A DNA stretch of 64,000 nt from Bacillota bacterium. GTDB taxonomy: Bacteria > Bacillota > Clostridia > Acetivibrionales > DSM-1351. Of the stretch, positions 51,887 to 60,777 are shown in pieces (the first letter of the stretch is position 1; the number at the start of each line of letters is the position of its first letter). Both the position numbers and the translations under genes were made by a program. The stretch spans positions 248,001 to 312,000 of the forward strand of contig JAEYHZ010000004.1 in the NCBI GenBank assembly GCA_023409265.1, read 5' to 3'. Under the pieces are notes generated by a model. The model did no database searches and had not been told where the DNA came from. It saw nothing but the letters and a program-made list of their open reading frames with translations.

Positions 51887-53152
51887 CTATTCCGTCCGAA
51901 TTCCATTTTCAACGTCGTTTATACTTAACTGCCTTGTATGGACTGTATGGCTCCACTCCTTGTTGTCTCTCTCAATAAAGCCCTGCAGCGCTATTGGTGC
52001 CCAGGTCAGGCAGTAAAAAGGGTAAATCACGAAACCCAACAGTACTTTTAAGTTAAATTTCTTTTCGGCAAGAATAACCAGCGGACCATAAAAAAGTTCA
52101 AATAAGCCCATTACATACCAGACCTGAACCGGAAAGACATATTGAACACTGAACAGAGGGAATTCAGGGTATACAGTCTGAATCCACATCATAATGGTCA
52201 TAAGTCCCACAAAAATAAAACGAAAGGGCTGGAATAAATAAAGTGCACAATCAAGCGCTATCAAGTCACCCTGGGAGAAAGCCTGTTTAAAAAGAGGACC
52301 CAGATATTTTGATGCACAGTCGGCATGACCCTGCATCCAGCGTTTTCTCTGTCTCCAGGACTGTTTCAGCGTTATTGGCTTTTCATCATATACAATTGCA
52401 TCATGTGCCCATGAAATTTTAATCCCGTTAAGTGCAAGCTTCATTGTATATTCAAGATCCTCTGTCAGGCAGGTCGCACCCCATTTTAGCTCCTTCAGCA
52501 CCGAGGCATCAATACAAAAGCCTGTTCCACAAAGGCCACAGCTTAGCTTGAGATAATATCTGGGCAGCTGGAAAATTCGGTTTGACAGCCAGAATGCAAT
52601 TGAATAAGAGCAGGTTATCCAGCTGTCAAAAGGGTTTTTACTGTCAATATAACCCTGTACTACCTTATGACCTTTGCACAGCTGTATATTCATCTCGTTT
52701 AGAAAGTTTGGAGATACCAGATTATCTGCATCGAAAACTGCAATAGCGTCATAGCGTATATTCATTTTGAATAATCTGTCAAACATCCATTCCAATGCAT
52801 GACCTTTTCCACGCTTTGCATTATTCTCACGGATATGTACCTTGGCACCATGGGCTTCTGCAATTTCAGCTGTATTGTCGGAACAGTTGTCGGCTATAAC
52901 GAATACATCAAATAAATTACGGGGATAGCTTTGCTTGAAAAGACTGTCAATTATGTGGCTGATTACAAGCTCCTCGTTATGTGCAGCAATGACAACGGCG
53001 AACTTCTTTTTCGGTTTGGTATCCTTAACAGTATCCTTTCTCTTTATCCAACCAAATATGGAAATTCCAAAGAAATAACAACCTGCAACAAAAATTAATA
53101 CCTGAATTAATTCACTTATATAAAAAACAATGTAATACAAGATATGTTCCAT
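51887..53152 (-). CDS. Family 2 glycosyltransferase, membrane-bound
   Basis: 421 residues. One N-terminal membrane helix (about 8-32); GT-A domain with VVIAAHNEE, ADNCSDNT, FDADN (metal site), LTEDLEYTMKLAL and the processive-type QRKRWMQG; then about three hydrophobic segments at 300-400. These are marks of the cellulose-synthase/N-acetylglucosaminyltransferase-like GT2 group, which makes and often exports a polysaccharide. Product not predictable. AAGGGAGG lies before the ATG. No partner genes are adjacent. Confidence 0.88.
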   Translation of the reverse strand: MEHILYYIVFYISELIQVLIFVAGCYFFGISIFGWIKRKDTVKDTKPKKKFAVVIAAHNEELVISHIIDSLFKQSYPRNLFDVFVIADNCSDNTAEIAEAHGAKVHIRENNAKRGKGHALEWMFDRLFKMNIRYDAIAVFDADNLVSPNFLNEMNIQLCKGHKVVQGYIDSKNPFDSWITCSYSIAFWLSNRIFQLPRYYLKLSCGLCGTGFCIDASVLKELKWGATCLTEDLEYTMKLALNGIKISWAHDAIVYDEKPITLKQSWRQRKRWMQGHADCASKYLGPLFKQAFSQGDLIALDCALYLFQPFRFIFVGLMTIMMWIQTVYPEFPLFSVQYVFPVQVWYVMGLFELFYGPLVILAEKKFNLKVLLGFVIYPFYCLTWAPIALQGFIERDNKEWSHTVHTRQLSINDVENGIRTE

Positions 53153-53282
53153 AAAAACCTCCCTTCCAGAATAGTTTGTACAAAATCAATAAAAATATTT
53201 ATTTTGTTTATATTGTCTTAAACTCAGGAATGATTAAATTGAAAAATCCTACTATAAAATTTTGAAACCCTTGAAAAATTGG

Positions 53283-53443
53283 AGTCCAATTCTCTCTCCC
53301 AAAAATCACCGACCTCATGGCGAGATATTTTGGCAATTTTTGAGGCGGATGGACGCAGCCTTGCTGACGAAAAGCAAGGACGACAACAAAGAAAAGTGAC
53401 AAAATAGCCGGAGTGAGGCGTGTTTTACATTGTCAATAGAAGG
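53283..53443. repeat. Family C repeat, truncated copy
   Basis: About 160 bp closely match 16287-16453, through the right terminal repeat (ACATTGTCAATAGA). The left end of the element is absent; instead, an AGGAATGATTAAATT (53226) and CCTTGAAAAATTGG resembling family B ends lie to the left. Same minus-strand pseudo-frame (FFVVVLAxRQQGCVHPP) as in the complete copy. It fills most of the 369-bp gap between the GT2 and GH15 genes. Confidence 0.75.
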
Positions 53444-53521
53444 TAATATGCTATAATTAAAATAATTCTGAATGTTAATTACACTCAGTTTTTATTGATA
53501 CATATTTCTTTTGGAGGCTCT

Positions 53522-55456
53522 ATGCAAAAGTCCTACTATAATAATGCAATAACCGGAAATTCCTCAATGCTGGCAACTTTTAGCGATAAAGCGGAAGTAA
53601 TAAGGCTTTTTTGGCCAAACATTGATTATATTCAACAATTTGATAAACTTCTGTGTGGAATTTATATAAAAAATAAAAATGGCAGTACTGTATGGCTCAA
53701 TGATCACAGATGTGAACATTATCAGGATTATTTACCCGATACCAATATAATAAAGAGTACAATAACAAATGATTTTGACGGATACAAGGTTGTAATATAC
53801 GATTTTATTCATCCTGACAAGGATGTTCTTATAAGAAAATGTGAAATAGAAAATTATTCAAATGAACCAAGAGATCTTGGTTTTGTAGCGTTCTCAGCTG
53901 CAGCAAGCTCAGATCCCGATGTAGCCGGAGTATTGTTTGATTTTAATAATGAAGCTTTGATTCATTACAGGAGTAATAACTACATATCTATTTTTTCCGA
54001 CATCCAGGCCTGTGGTTTTCAACTGGGCAACAATGCACATGATGCAGCGGTGAGCACCAGTTTATTTGGCAAGGATGAGATAGGCATGATGAAGGATGCT
54101 GCTGTATCATGGGAGCTTGGCTGCTTTCAGAAAAACGAGGTGAAATCCTTTAATTTATACATATGCGCAGCTGACAGTTTGAAGGCGTGTAAAAGACTTG
54201 TAAAGGAATCGAAAAATATTGGTGCCTTAATGGCTTTTGATGTAACAAAGAAGTATTGGAAGGATTACTTAAACACCTCAAAGCAATTAATTACCGGAAA
54301 TGATCTTCTGGATAATTTATACAAAAGATCACTTTTGGTCTTTAAGCTGATGTATGACAAGAAAAGCGGCGGATTACTGGCAGCACCCGAGGTTGATGAG
54401 TACTTTACGAAATGCGGGAGATATGCCTACTGCTGGGGAAGAGATGCAGCTTTTATTACAGGAGCCCTGGATATAGCAGGTTTGAGTGACTGTGTGGAAA
54501 ATTTCTACAGGTGGGCGGTGAAAGTTCAGGACGAGGATGGCAGCTGGCAGCAGAGATATCATATGGATGGAAATCTGGGTCCATGCTGGGGGCTTCAGAT
54601 TGATGAAACCGGAACCTTATTATGGGGGATGTTAAATCACTATAAATATATTAAAAAGCTGGAGTTCCTTCAGGAGATGTGGGAAAGTGTGAGTTCTGGG
54701 GCTTACTTTCTGACGAAATTCATAGATTGTGATACAGGCTTGCCCAATCCCAGCTTTGATTTGTGGGAGGAGCGGCTTGGCGAGCATGCCTATTCCTCGG
54801 CTGCTGTGTACGCAGGCCTGAAGTCAGCTGTGGAAATTGCCAAACTCTTGGGCAAAACAGACCATTTCATCGAAAACTGGGATGTAACTGCTGAAAGGAT
54901 TAAACAATCAATAGTAAAATACTTCTGGAAGGAAGATTTTAACCGGTTTATCAGGAGTGTCAGGGTAAAATTAAACGGCTGGGGTCTTGAACCCTCAAAT
55001 AATACTACCTTATTGCAGGTTAACCCAAAAGGATATACTCGTGATTTTACACTGGAGGATTGGATTGTAGATGTGAGTCTCGTAGGACTTTGTATTCCTT
55101 TTGAGGTTTTTGCTGCTGAAGATGAAAGAATGAAAAATACAGTTGCTCTCATTGAGCAGGTTTTAACCTCTCAAGGAATCGGAGGATTAAAACGTTACGA
55201 AAATGACGGTTATATTGGAGGAAATCCATGGGTACTGACTACCCTTTGGGTTGCATTATATCATGTTAAGACAGGTAATTTCAGCAAGGCAAAAGAATAT
55301 CTATTCTGGGCGGCCAACGGAAAAACCGGGCTGGGACTTTTGCCTGAACAGGTAAATAAAGACACGGGTAAACCCGACTGGGTTATCCCGCTCACTTGGT
55401 CCCACGCAATGTACGTTCATGTGCTTTCAGAGCTTGTCAATGCTGGAGTGCTTTGA
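53522..55456 (+). CDS. GH15-family glycoside hydrolase (glucoamylase-like)
   Basis: 644 residues, no signal peptide. N-terminal beta-sandwich (to about 260), then an (alpha/alpha)6 barrel: RYAYCWGRDAAFITGALDIAG, QDEDGSWQQRYHMDGN, likely general acid at E416/E417 in SFDLWEERLGEHAYSSAA, likely general base E609 in GLLPEQV, and WVIPLTWSHAMYV. Family members release glucose from alpha-glucans or trehalose; exact linkage unknown. GGAGG at 53513-53517 fits the ATG at 53522. Stands alone; a family C repeat lies upstream. Confidence 0.88.
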   Translation: MQKSYYNNAITGNSSMLATFSDKAEVIRLFWPNIDYIQQFDKLLCGIYIKNKNGSTVWLNDHRCEHYQDYLPDTNIIKSTITNDFDGYKVVIYDFIHPDKDVLIRKCEIENYSNEPRDLGFVAFSAAASSDPDVAGVLFDFNNEALIHYRSNNYISIFSDIQACGFQLGNNAHDAAVSTSLFGKDEIGMMKDAAVSWELGCFQKNEVKSFNLYICAADSLKACKRLVKESKNIGALMAFDVTKKYWKDYLNTSKQLITGNDLLDNLYKRSLLVFKLMYDKKSGGLLAAPEVDEYFTKCGRYAYCWGRDAAFITGALDIAGLSDCVENFYRWAVKVQDEDGSWQQRYHMDGNLGPCWGLQIDETGTLLWGMLNHYKYIKKLEFLQEMWESVSSGAYFLTKFIDCDTGLPNPSFDLWEERLGEHAYSSAAVYAGLKSAVEIAKLLGKTDHFIENWDVTAERIKQSIVKYFWKEDFNRFIRSVRVKLNGWGLEPSNNTTLLQVNPKGYTRDFTLEDWIVDVSLVGLCIPFEVFAAEDERMKNTVALIEQVLTSQGIGGLKRYENDGYIGGNPWVLTTLWVALYHVKTGNFSKAKEYLFWAANGKTGLGLLPEQVNKDTGKPDWVIPLTWSHAMYVHVLSELVNAGVL

Positions 55457-55548
55457 GTTCAAAATTGTTGATATACTGATACCATGGTTGAAAATGAGAT
55501 TCAGATAAAAAAACATTTTCTTAAGCCTTGAAACCATTGTATTCTCCT

Positions 55549-55577
55549 TTGAACACAAATATTTATAATATTATACT
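55549..55577 (+). promoter_or_regulatory. Sigma-A promoter upstream of radA
   Basis: TTGAAC (55549-55554), 17-bp spacer, TATACT (55572-55577). Implies a leader of about 230 nt before radA. Confidence 0.6.
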
Positions 55578-55620
55578 ATGATGACACAGTTTAAATGTGA
55601 TGGGTTTTTCTGAACATCTT

Positions 55621-55710
55621 AAGCGCCGCTAGTTTGAAAGAAAAGCCTGTTCAAACTAAAGATGGACTCGGACGGAATTCAAGCGCCGCCAAATATTTGC
55701 AAAGCCGTGC
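55621..55710 (+). other. Structured, GC-richer radA leader segment
   Basis: AAGCGCCGC occurs at 55621-55629 and 55681-55689, exactly 60 bp apart; between them AGTTTGA (55631) pairs with TCAAACT (55651-55657). The whole gap 55457-55815 has no gene; it also holds an imperfect ACCATGGTTGAAAATG / CATTTT...AACCAT hairpin at 55482-55539 that may end the GH15 transcript. I do not recognise a known riboswitch class. Confidence 0.4.
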
Positions 55711-55815
55711 CAAAATGGCGATGCACAAAGTATCATATACGCCTTATCCGGCTCGTGGCAGGGTGTATTTTTACCAATGACTATTAACGAGCCAGAAAGG
55801 CAGGATACTTTTATT

Positions 55816-57195
55816 ATGAAAAGTAAAACTGTTTATAGGTGCAGCAATTGCGGATATGAAGCGTCAAAATGGGTTGGGCGCTGTCCCGATTGCGATAACT
55901 GGAATACACTTGAGGAGACACTGGTTGAGGCTAAAAAAAACGGAAGGGCCGCAGCGCCCCGGACAGTTAAAAAAATAGCCAGGTTGAACGAAATAAAGGC
56001 CAGCAACAGCGATCGCATTGTAACAAGTATAAATGAATTCAACAGGGTTATGGGCGGAGGTATAGTCAGAGATTCCATAACAATAATTACAGCCAAGCCG
56101 GGCGCCGGAAAATCTACTTTGCTGCTCCAGGTTGCTGCTGATGTAGCCTCCAAGGGCATGAAGGTATTGTATGTATCGGGAGAAGAAAGTGAAAGCCAGA
56201 TTAAGAACAGGGCGGACAGACTCTTTGATAAGATAGAAACCGGCGTTTGGGTTTACTCTGATAACAGTATGGATAATGTCCTTGAAGTTGTGGGACAGAT
56301 CGATCCGGATCTTTTGATTGTAGACAGTATCCAAACCTTTGTACTGGAAGGTTTCCCGGGTTCAAGAGCAGGTTCGCCCACACAGACCATGGAATGTGCA
56401 AATGAGCTGCTAAAGCTGGCAAAAGATCCACAAAGGCCCAGAGCTGTGTTTCTGGTGGGGCAGATGAACAAGAATGAGGAAATTGCGGGACTGAGGTCGT
56501 TGGAACATCTGGTGGATGCTGTTTTGATCCTTGATGGGGACAATGAAGAGGAGCTCAGAGGATTATCCGTTTCAAAAAACAGATTCGGAAGTACCTGGGA
56601 GAGAGGATATTTCTCAATGACCGAGAATGGGCTGGTATCAATAGATAACCCCTCGGAGTTTTTTATGACAATAAGGGATAAGAATGAACTGGTTTCAGGA
56701 AGTGCCCTGACCGTAGTTAAAGATGGTTCCAGGCCTATTATTGTTGAAATAGAAAGCTTGGTTTCAAAAACCTTTACCCCTTTTCCCACCAGAATTGGTG
56801 AATGTGTCAGGAGAGAACAGCTGAGCACGCTGATATCCATCCTTGAGCAACGAGGAAAAATTTCCCTTTATGACAAGGATGTTGTTATAAAAACCACGGG
56901 TGGCCTGAAATTCAAGGAACCTGCAGTAAATCTTTCAATAATTATGAGCATAGTATCTTCTGTCTATGATAAGGAAATTCCAAATAGCGCTGTTTTTATA
57001 TCAGATGTGGGTCTTACCGGAGAATTGAAAAAAGTTCCCTCCCTTGAACTTCGTATAAGAGAATTGGACAGAAGGGGATTTAAGAGAGTATACATAGCAA
57101 AGGGGGCTCTTATACGGGCACAGGATATCAAAAATATAGAAATAGTTGAATGTAAGTCGCTTCAGGATGTGATAAACAAGGTTTTTAACCGCTAA
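55816..57195 (+). CDS. radA: DNA repair protein RadA
   Basis: 459 residues. N-terminal C4 zinc finger (CSNCGYEASKWVGRCPDC), RecA-like ATPase with Walker A AKPGAGKST, VSGEESESQIKNRADRL, LLIVDSIQT, the RadA-specific KNRFG motif (SKNRFGSTWERG), and a C-terminal Lon-like domain (VFISDVGLTGELKKV). Promotes branch migration in homologous recombination. The frame opens at ATG 55777, but AGGCAGGA at 55798-55805 and the conserved N-terminus fit the ATG at 55816. Confidence 0.95.
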   Translation: MKSKTVYRCSNCGYEASKWVGRCPDCDNWNTLEETLVEAKKNGRAAAPRTVKKIARLNEIKASNSDRIVTSINEFNRVMGGGIVRDSITIITAKPGAGKSTLLLQVAADVASKGMKVLYVSGEESESQIKNRADRLFDKIETGVWVYSDNSMDNVLEVVGQIDPDLLIVDSIQTFVLEGFPGSRAGSPTQTMECANELLKLAKDPQRPRAVFLVGQMNKNEEIAGLRSLEHLVDAVLILDGDNEEELRGLSVSKNRFGSTWERGYFSMTENGLVSIDNPSEFFMTIRDKNELVSGSALTVVKDGSRPIIVEIESLVSKTFTPFPTRIGECVRREQLSTLISILEQRGKISLYDKDVVIKTTGGLKFKEPAVNLSIIMSIVSSVYDKEIPNSAVFISDVGLTGELKKVPSLELRIRELDRRGFKRVYIAKGALIRAQDIKNIEIVECKSLQDVINKVFNR

Positions 57196-57237
57196 CTGAA
57201 ATTGAAGAAATTTTTATAACTTTTATAATCAGAACTA

Positions 57238-57268
57238 TTGACTCTCCTGTTGGGGACGGGTTTATTAT
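57238..57268 (+). promoter_or_regulatory. MerR-type promoter with 19-bp spacer
   Basis: TTGACT (57238-57243), 19-bp spacer CTCCTGTTGGGGACGGGTT, TATTAT (57263-57268). The spacer has an imperfect dyad (ACTCTCC / GGGGACGGGT). Elongated spacers with a dyad are the hallmark of promoters twisted by MerR-family activators; it lies 97 bp upstream of a MerR gene. Confidence 0.75.
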
Positions 57269-57270
57269 AG

Positions 57271-57300
57271 CATCAGTAGAGATTATTTTCTCCACTGATG
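57271..57300 (+). other. Inverted repeat in MerR-gene leader
   Basis: CATCAGT-A-GAG pairs with CTC-C-ACTGATG around an ATTATTTT loop. No T-run, so not a standard terminator; possible leader hairpin. Confidence 0.45.
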
Positions 57301-57364
57301 AGGACCTCATAAAATATGTGCACATGTTTTGTTAATGCTGCATTGCAGCAGATTGGAGTTAACA

Positions 57365-58186
57365 ATGTTTAAAATTGGAGACTTTGCAAGGCTTAACAGA
57401 GTTTCTATAAAAACATTAAGGCATTATGACAGCCTTGGCCTGCTACAGCCCGAAAAAATTGATAACTTTACAGGTTACAGATATTATTCAGCCAGTCAAA
57501 TGCCGCGTCTGAACAAAATTCTTGCCCTGAAGGACGTGTATTTTTCACTGGAGGAAATAGCCCTGATACTTGACAGGAATATGAGTACAGAGCAGATACA
57601 GACCCTTCTGGAAATAAAGCATATGGAGATTGCCGAAAGGATTCGTACTGAGCAGGAAAGGCTGTCCCGTGTTAAAAATTTGCTAAAAATTTGTAAACAG
57701 GAGGCATATCTTATGAATTATGATATTGTTATAAAAGAAATTGAACCTATACAGGTGGCATCAATCAGAGATTTTATACCAAGCTACAGCGAGCAGGGAC
57801 ACCTGTGGGAGGAATTGGGAAAATATATAGAAAAGTATGAAGTAAAAGTCCTTCCGGGCTGCATGGTAATCTACCATGATAATGAATACAAGGACGAGAG
57901 AATTGATGCTGAAATTGTTGAGCCTATTGCCGGGGGCTTTCCCGACAGTGACCGTATCAAGTGCAGAATACTTGAAGGTGTCAAGGATATGGCCACAGTG
58001 GTACACAAGGGTCCTTTTCAGAACCTTCACCTGGCATATACCGCTATCTGCAAATGGATAGAGGAGAATGGCTATGAGATTACTGCTGCTCCCAGAGAAT
58101 TATATTTAAAGGGAGAATGGATAACAAATGACCCAAATGAGTATATAACCGAAATACAGTTTCCTGTCAGTAAGGCTGCCATATAG
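57365..58186 (+). CDS. MerR-family regulator with GyrI-like effector domain
   Basis: 273 residues. N-terminal MerR helix-turn-helix (KIGDFARLNRVSIKTLRHYDSLGLLQPEKID, conserved core), coiled-coil dimerisation helix (about 75-118), and a C-terminal GyrI/BmrR-like small-molecule domain (YDIVIKEIEPIQVASIRDF...GPFQNLHLAYTAICKWIEENGYE). GGAG fits the ATG at 57365; an upstream in-frame ATG at 57329 would prepend non-conserved residues. The promoter ahead has the 19-bp spacer such activators act on, so it probably controls itself and the downstream run of genes in response to a hydrophobic or cationic compound. Confidence 0.92.
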   Translation: MFKIGDFARLNRVSIKTLRHYDSLGLLQPEKIDNFTGYRYYSASQMPRLNKILALKDVYFSLEEIALILDRNMSTEQIQTLLEIKHMEIAERIRTEQERLSRVKNLLKICKQEAYLMNYDIVIKEIEPIQVASIRDFIPSYSEQGHLWEELGKYIEKYEVKVLPGCMVIYHDNEYKDERIDAEIVEPIAGGFPDSDRIKCRILEGVKDMATVVHKGPFQNLHLAYTAICKWIEENGYEITAAPRELYLKGEWITNDPNEYITEIQFPVSKAAI

Positions 58187-58228
58187 TCCGGGCATACTGA
58201 AAAATGTAAAATACAGGGGTGAAATTCC

Positions 58229-59269
58229 ATGACAGTTATAAAAGAGTTTAAACCTATGGGAGGTAAGCATTGCATTACCTCCTCACTGAAACAGGTATTT
58301 CGATACTATGGCTGTCCGATTTCAGAGGAAATGCTTTTTGGAATAGGTTCCGGCTTAGCATTTACTTATATAAACCTTAAAGCTTCTCCAATGATATCAG
58401 GACGGATAAAGGTATTTGAATTCGAGGAGAAAATTGCTGACAGGTTGAATATAAAGATGAAATTAAAGTCAACCGTAAATTATGAAGCTGCCTTTTTCAG
58501 GGCAAAAGAACTTATAGCTTTGGGTAAACCGGTATTGGCTTATGCAGATATGCAGTATCTTAATTATTTTAATTTACCGGAAAGCAGTCATTTTGGCGGT
58601 CATTCTGTAGTACTGTTTGGTTTTGACGACAATGATTCAAAGTTTTATGTTTCTGACAGAGACAATTCCGATTACCCGATTCCAACTCCTGTGGGACCTA
58701 TTTCAGAAGATTTTCATTTAATTGATTATTCTCAGCTTGAAAAGGCAAGAAGCAGTAAATACAGGCCTTTTCCTCCAAATAACAGATGGATTGAATTTGA
58801 TTTCAGCGAATGTAAACCGGTATCCAAGGTAACTATCTTACAGGCAATAGCCGAGACATGCAGTGCTATGCTAAATCCTCCGGCAAAACTGATGGGGATA
58901 AGTGGAATAAACAAGTTTTCAAAAGAGGTTTTAAAATGGGCCAAATTCGATGAAGAAAAAATAAAATGTGCCGGAAGTACCAACTACTTTATGATAAGCG
59001 CTGATGGCGGAACCGGCGGAGGAATATTCAGAGATATGTATGGAAAGTTTCTTCTGGAGGCAGGGAGCGAATTCTATCTATCTGATTTAAAGATGCCTGG
59101 AAGTAAATTTATCGAAGCAGGCAGGAAGTGGGAGGAAGTAGCAGCAATGCTCAAGGACTTGTCTGAATCGGGAGAAGTATCAATTCTAAAAGGAATTTCT
59201 GAATTGGCATATGAGCTTTATAAGGATGAAACGGATATTTTAACAGCCCTGTCAAAATTAGCAGAATAG
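58229..59269 (+). CDS. BtrH N-terminal domain / DUF4872-like protein
   Basis: 346 residues. N-terminal half shows a papain-like fold pattern (GGKHCITSSLKQVFRYYGCPISEEMLFGIGSG, with C16 and a later GGHSVVLFGFD), as in BtrH, the acyl-transfer protein of butirosin synthesis. C-terminal half (about 195-340) resembles DUF4872. The Cys and His positions would allow acyl-transfer or peptidase chemistry. GGGG lies before the ATG. It is 42 bp after the MerR gene and may be its target. Substrate unknown; no biosynthetic cluster is evident around it. Confidence 0.75.
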   Translation: MTVIKEFKPMGGKHCITSSLKQVFRYYGCPISEEMLFGIGSGLAFTYINLKASPMISGRIKVFEFEEKIADRLNIKMKLKSTVNYEAAFFRAKELIALGKPVLAYADMQYLNYFNLPESSHFGGHSVVLFGFDDNDSKFYVSDRDNSDYPIPTPVGPISEDFHLIDYSQLEKARSSKYRPFPPNNRWIEFDFSECKPVSKVTILQAIAETCSAMLNPPAKLMGISGINKFSKEVLKWAKFDEEKIKCAGSTNYFMISADGGTGGGIFRDMYGKFLLEAGSEFYLSDLKMPGSKFIEAGRKWEEVAAMLKDLSESGEVSILKGISELAYELYKDETDILTALSKLAE

Positions 59270-59372
59270 CAGGCTATAAGCACCTTAACCCCAGCATATC
59301 TCCTGCATTTTTCATTAGATATTGACAGTATGGTAAAAATATGTAAGAATAATTGAAAATATGTGCTTTGGT

Positions 59373-59410
59373 CCCCGCTTGGCGGTCACTTTGAGGTGAT
59401 CCCGGCGGGG
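59373..59410 (+). other. GC-rich stem-loop before nucleoside phosphorylase gene
   Basis: CCCCGC (59373-59378) pairs with GCGGGG (59405-59410), with inner GGTCAC/GGTGATC. A possible terminator for the BtrH-like gene (weak T-run) or leader hairpin of the next gene; TTGACA at 59332 suggests a promoter ahead of it. Confidence 0.5.
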
Positions 59411-59435
59411 CTTTGGTTTATATATGGAGGTTAAT

Positions 59436-60200
59436 ATGAAGAAAGAGTTCCCCATACTGGAATATGATCCTTCACCCAATGCGGTGATAGACCCGGACAA
59501 GGTAATTTCCCGTTTGGATATTCCTGAAAATGTAGTTATATGTTTTTTTAATGATGTTATTACCAGTCTGAAAAACGAAGGAAAGCTTGAAGTCATTACC
59601 TGTGTGAAATCGGAAATTGGTGAGCATCCCATATACCGGCTCCAGGTGGAGGAAAAGGCCGTGACCGTTTTTCATCCCGGAGTTGGAGCACCTTTGTGTG
59701 CCGGGATGCTGGAGGAAGTGATTGCGCTTGGCGGCAGGAAATTTATTGCCTGTGGCGGAGCAGGGGTTCTGGACAGCAGTATAGCGGTAGGCCATATCCT
59801 TGTACCTGTAACAGCAGTGAGGGATGAGGGCACTTCATATCACTATCTGCCGCCAAGCAGGGAGGTCCAGGTCAATAGGAAAGCTGTAGAAGCCATTGAG
59901 TCGGTTCTAAAGAAACACCAGTGTAAATATATTTTGTCAAAGACCTGGACTACTGATGCTTTTTATAGAGAAACACCTGATAGGGTTAACCTGAGAAAGC
60001 AGGAGGGCTGCCTTACAGTTGAGATGGAATGTTCAGCTTTCTGTGCGGTTGCAGAGTTCAGAAAAGTTGTTTTCGGACAGCTTCTATATGGCGGGGATGA
60101 TGTCAGCTGCAACGGGTGGGACTCAAGATGCTGGAACGGTCAGACCGATGTAAGGAAAGCTATATTGGAGCTGGCTGTAGAGGCATGTCTGAACTTGTAA
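59436..60200 (+). CDS. Nucleoside phosphorylase family protein
   Basis: 254 residues. PNP/UDP-type fold: VTVFHPGVGAPLCAGMLEEVIALGGRKFIACGGAGVLD (phosphate and ribose site region, quoted for its core), DEGTSYHYLPPS, TWTTDAFYRET, and VEMECSAFCAVAEFR with the ME-S/C ribose-binding Glu. The frame opens at 59424, but GGAGG at 59426-59430 fits the ATG at 59436. Closest to uridine phosphorylase-like proteins; base preference unknown. Followed 15 bp later by an acetyltransferase gene. Confidence 0.87.
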   Translation: MKKEFPILEYDPSPNAVIDPDKVISRLDIPENVVICFFNDVITSLKNEGKLEVITCVKSEIGEHPIYRLQVEEKAVTVFHPGVGAPLCAGMLEEVIALGGRKFIACGGAGVLDSSIAVGHILVPVTAVRDEGTSYHYLPPSREVQVNRKAVEAIESVLKKHQCKYILSKTWTTDAFYRETPDRVNLRKQEGCLTVEMECSAFCAVAEFRKVVFGQLLYGGDDVSCNGWDSRCWNGQTDVRKAILELAVEACLNL

Positions 60201-60215
60201 GAGTGGAGGAAGGCA

Positions 60216-60749
60216 GTGGGTTCATTTATTATACACCAGCCCACAATAGGCAGAAATGGAGGGCAAAAAATTTTGGAAGATAGAAACCATGAGTATAAAA
60301 TTGTAATATCTGAGAGCAAGGATGAAGATTTTTCAAATTTGATAGCTCTATTAGATGCAGATCTTGAACAGCGGTATGGAGCCATACAGCAGGAGTATAA
60401 AAAACATAACAAGGTTGATTACATAAAAGATGTTGTATTAATATATTCAGGCAGTTCAGCAGTAGCCTGCGGTGCCTTTAAGGAATTTGACGGCAGCACG
60501 GTTGAAATTAAACGGGTATTTGTCATGAAAGAATTCAGAAAACAGGGACTGGCAGGCAAGATCCTGAAAAATCTCGAGCAGTTGGCCCAGGACAAGGGTT
60601 ATAAATTCTGTGTGCTTGAGACAGGAGTCAAGCAGCATGAAGCAATTGGTCTTTACAAAAAACATGGATATGAAATTATAGATAATTATGGTCCCTATGT
60701 AGGAATGGAAAACAGTATCTGTATGAAAAAAGAACTTTGCAATGAATAA
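60216..60749 (+). CDS. GNAT-family N-acetyltransferase
   Basis: 177 residues. Acetyl-CoA binding motif A VKRVFVMKEFRKQGLAGKILKNLE-like (seen: EIKRVFVMKEFRKQGLAGKI) and motif B YKFCVLETGVKQHEAIGLYKKHGYE. Start GTG at 60216 behind GGAGGAAGG; an in-frame TTG at 60273 after another GGAGGG is a possible shorter start. Substrate unknown. Overlaps in transcription with the following isochorismatase-like gene. Confidence 0.87.
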   Translation: MGSFIIHQPTIGRNGGQKILEDRNHEYKIVISESKDEDFSNLIALLDADLEQRYGAIQQEYKKHNKVDYIKDVVLIYSGSSAVACGAFKEFDGSTVEIKRVFVMKEFRKQGLAGKILKNLEQLAQDKGYKFCVLETGVKQHEAIGLYKKHGYEIIDNYGPYVGMENSICMKKELCNE

Positions 60750-60777
60750 GATAATGGCAAAACGTTGGAGGAAAACT

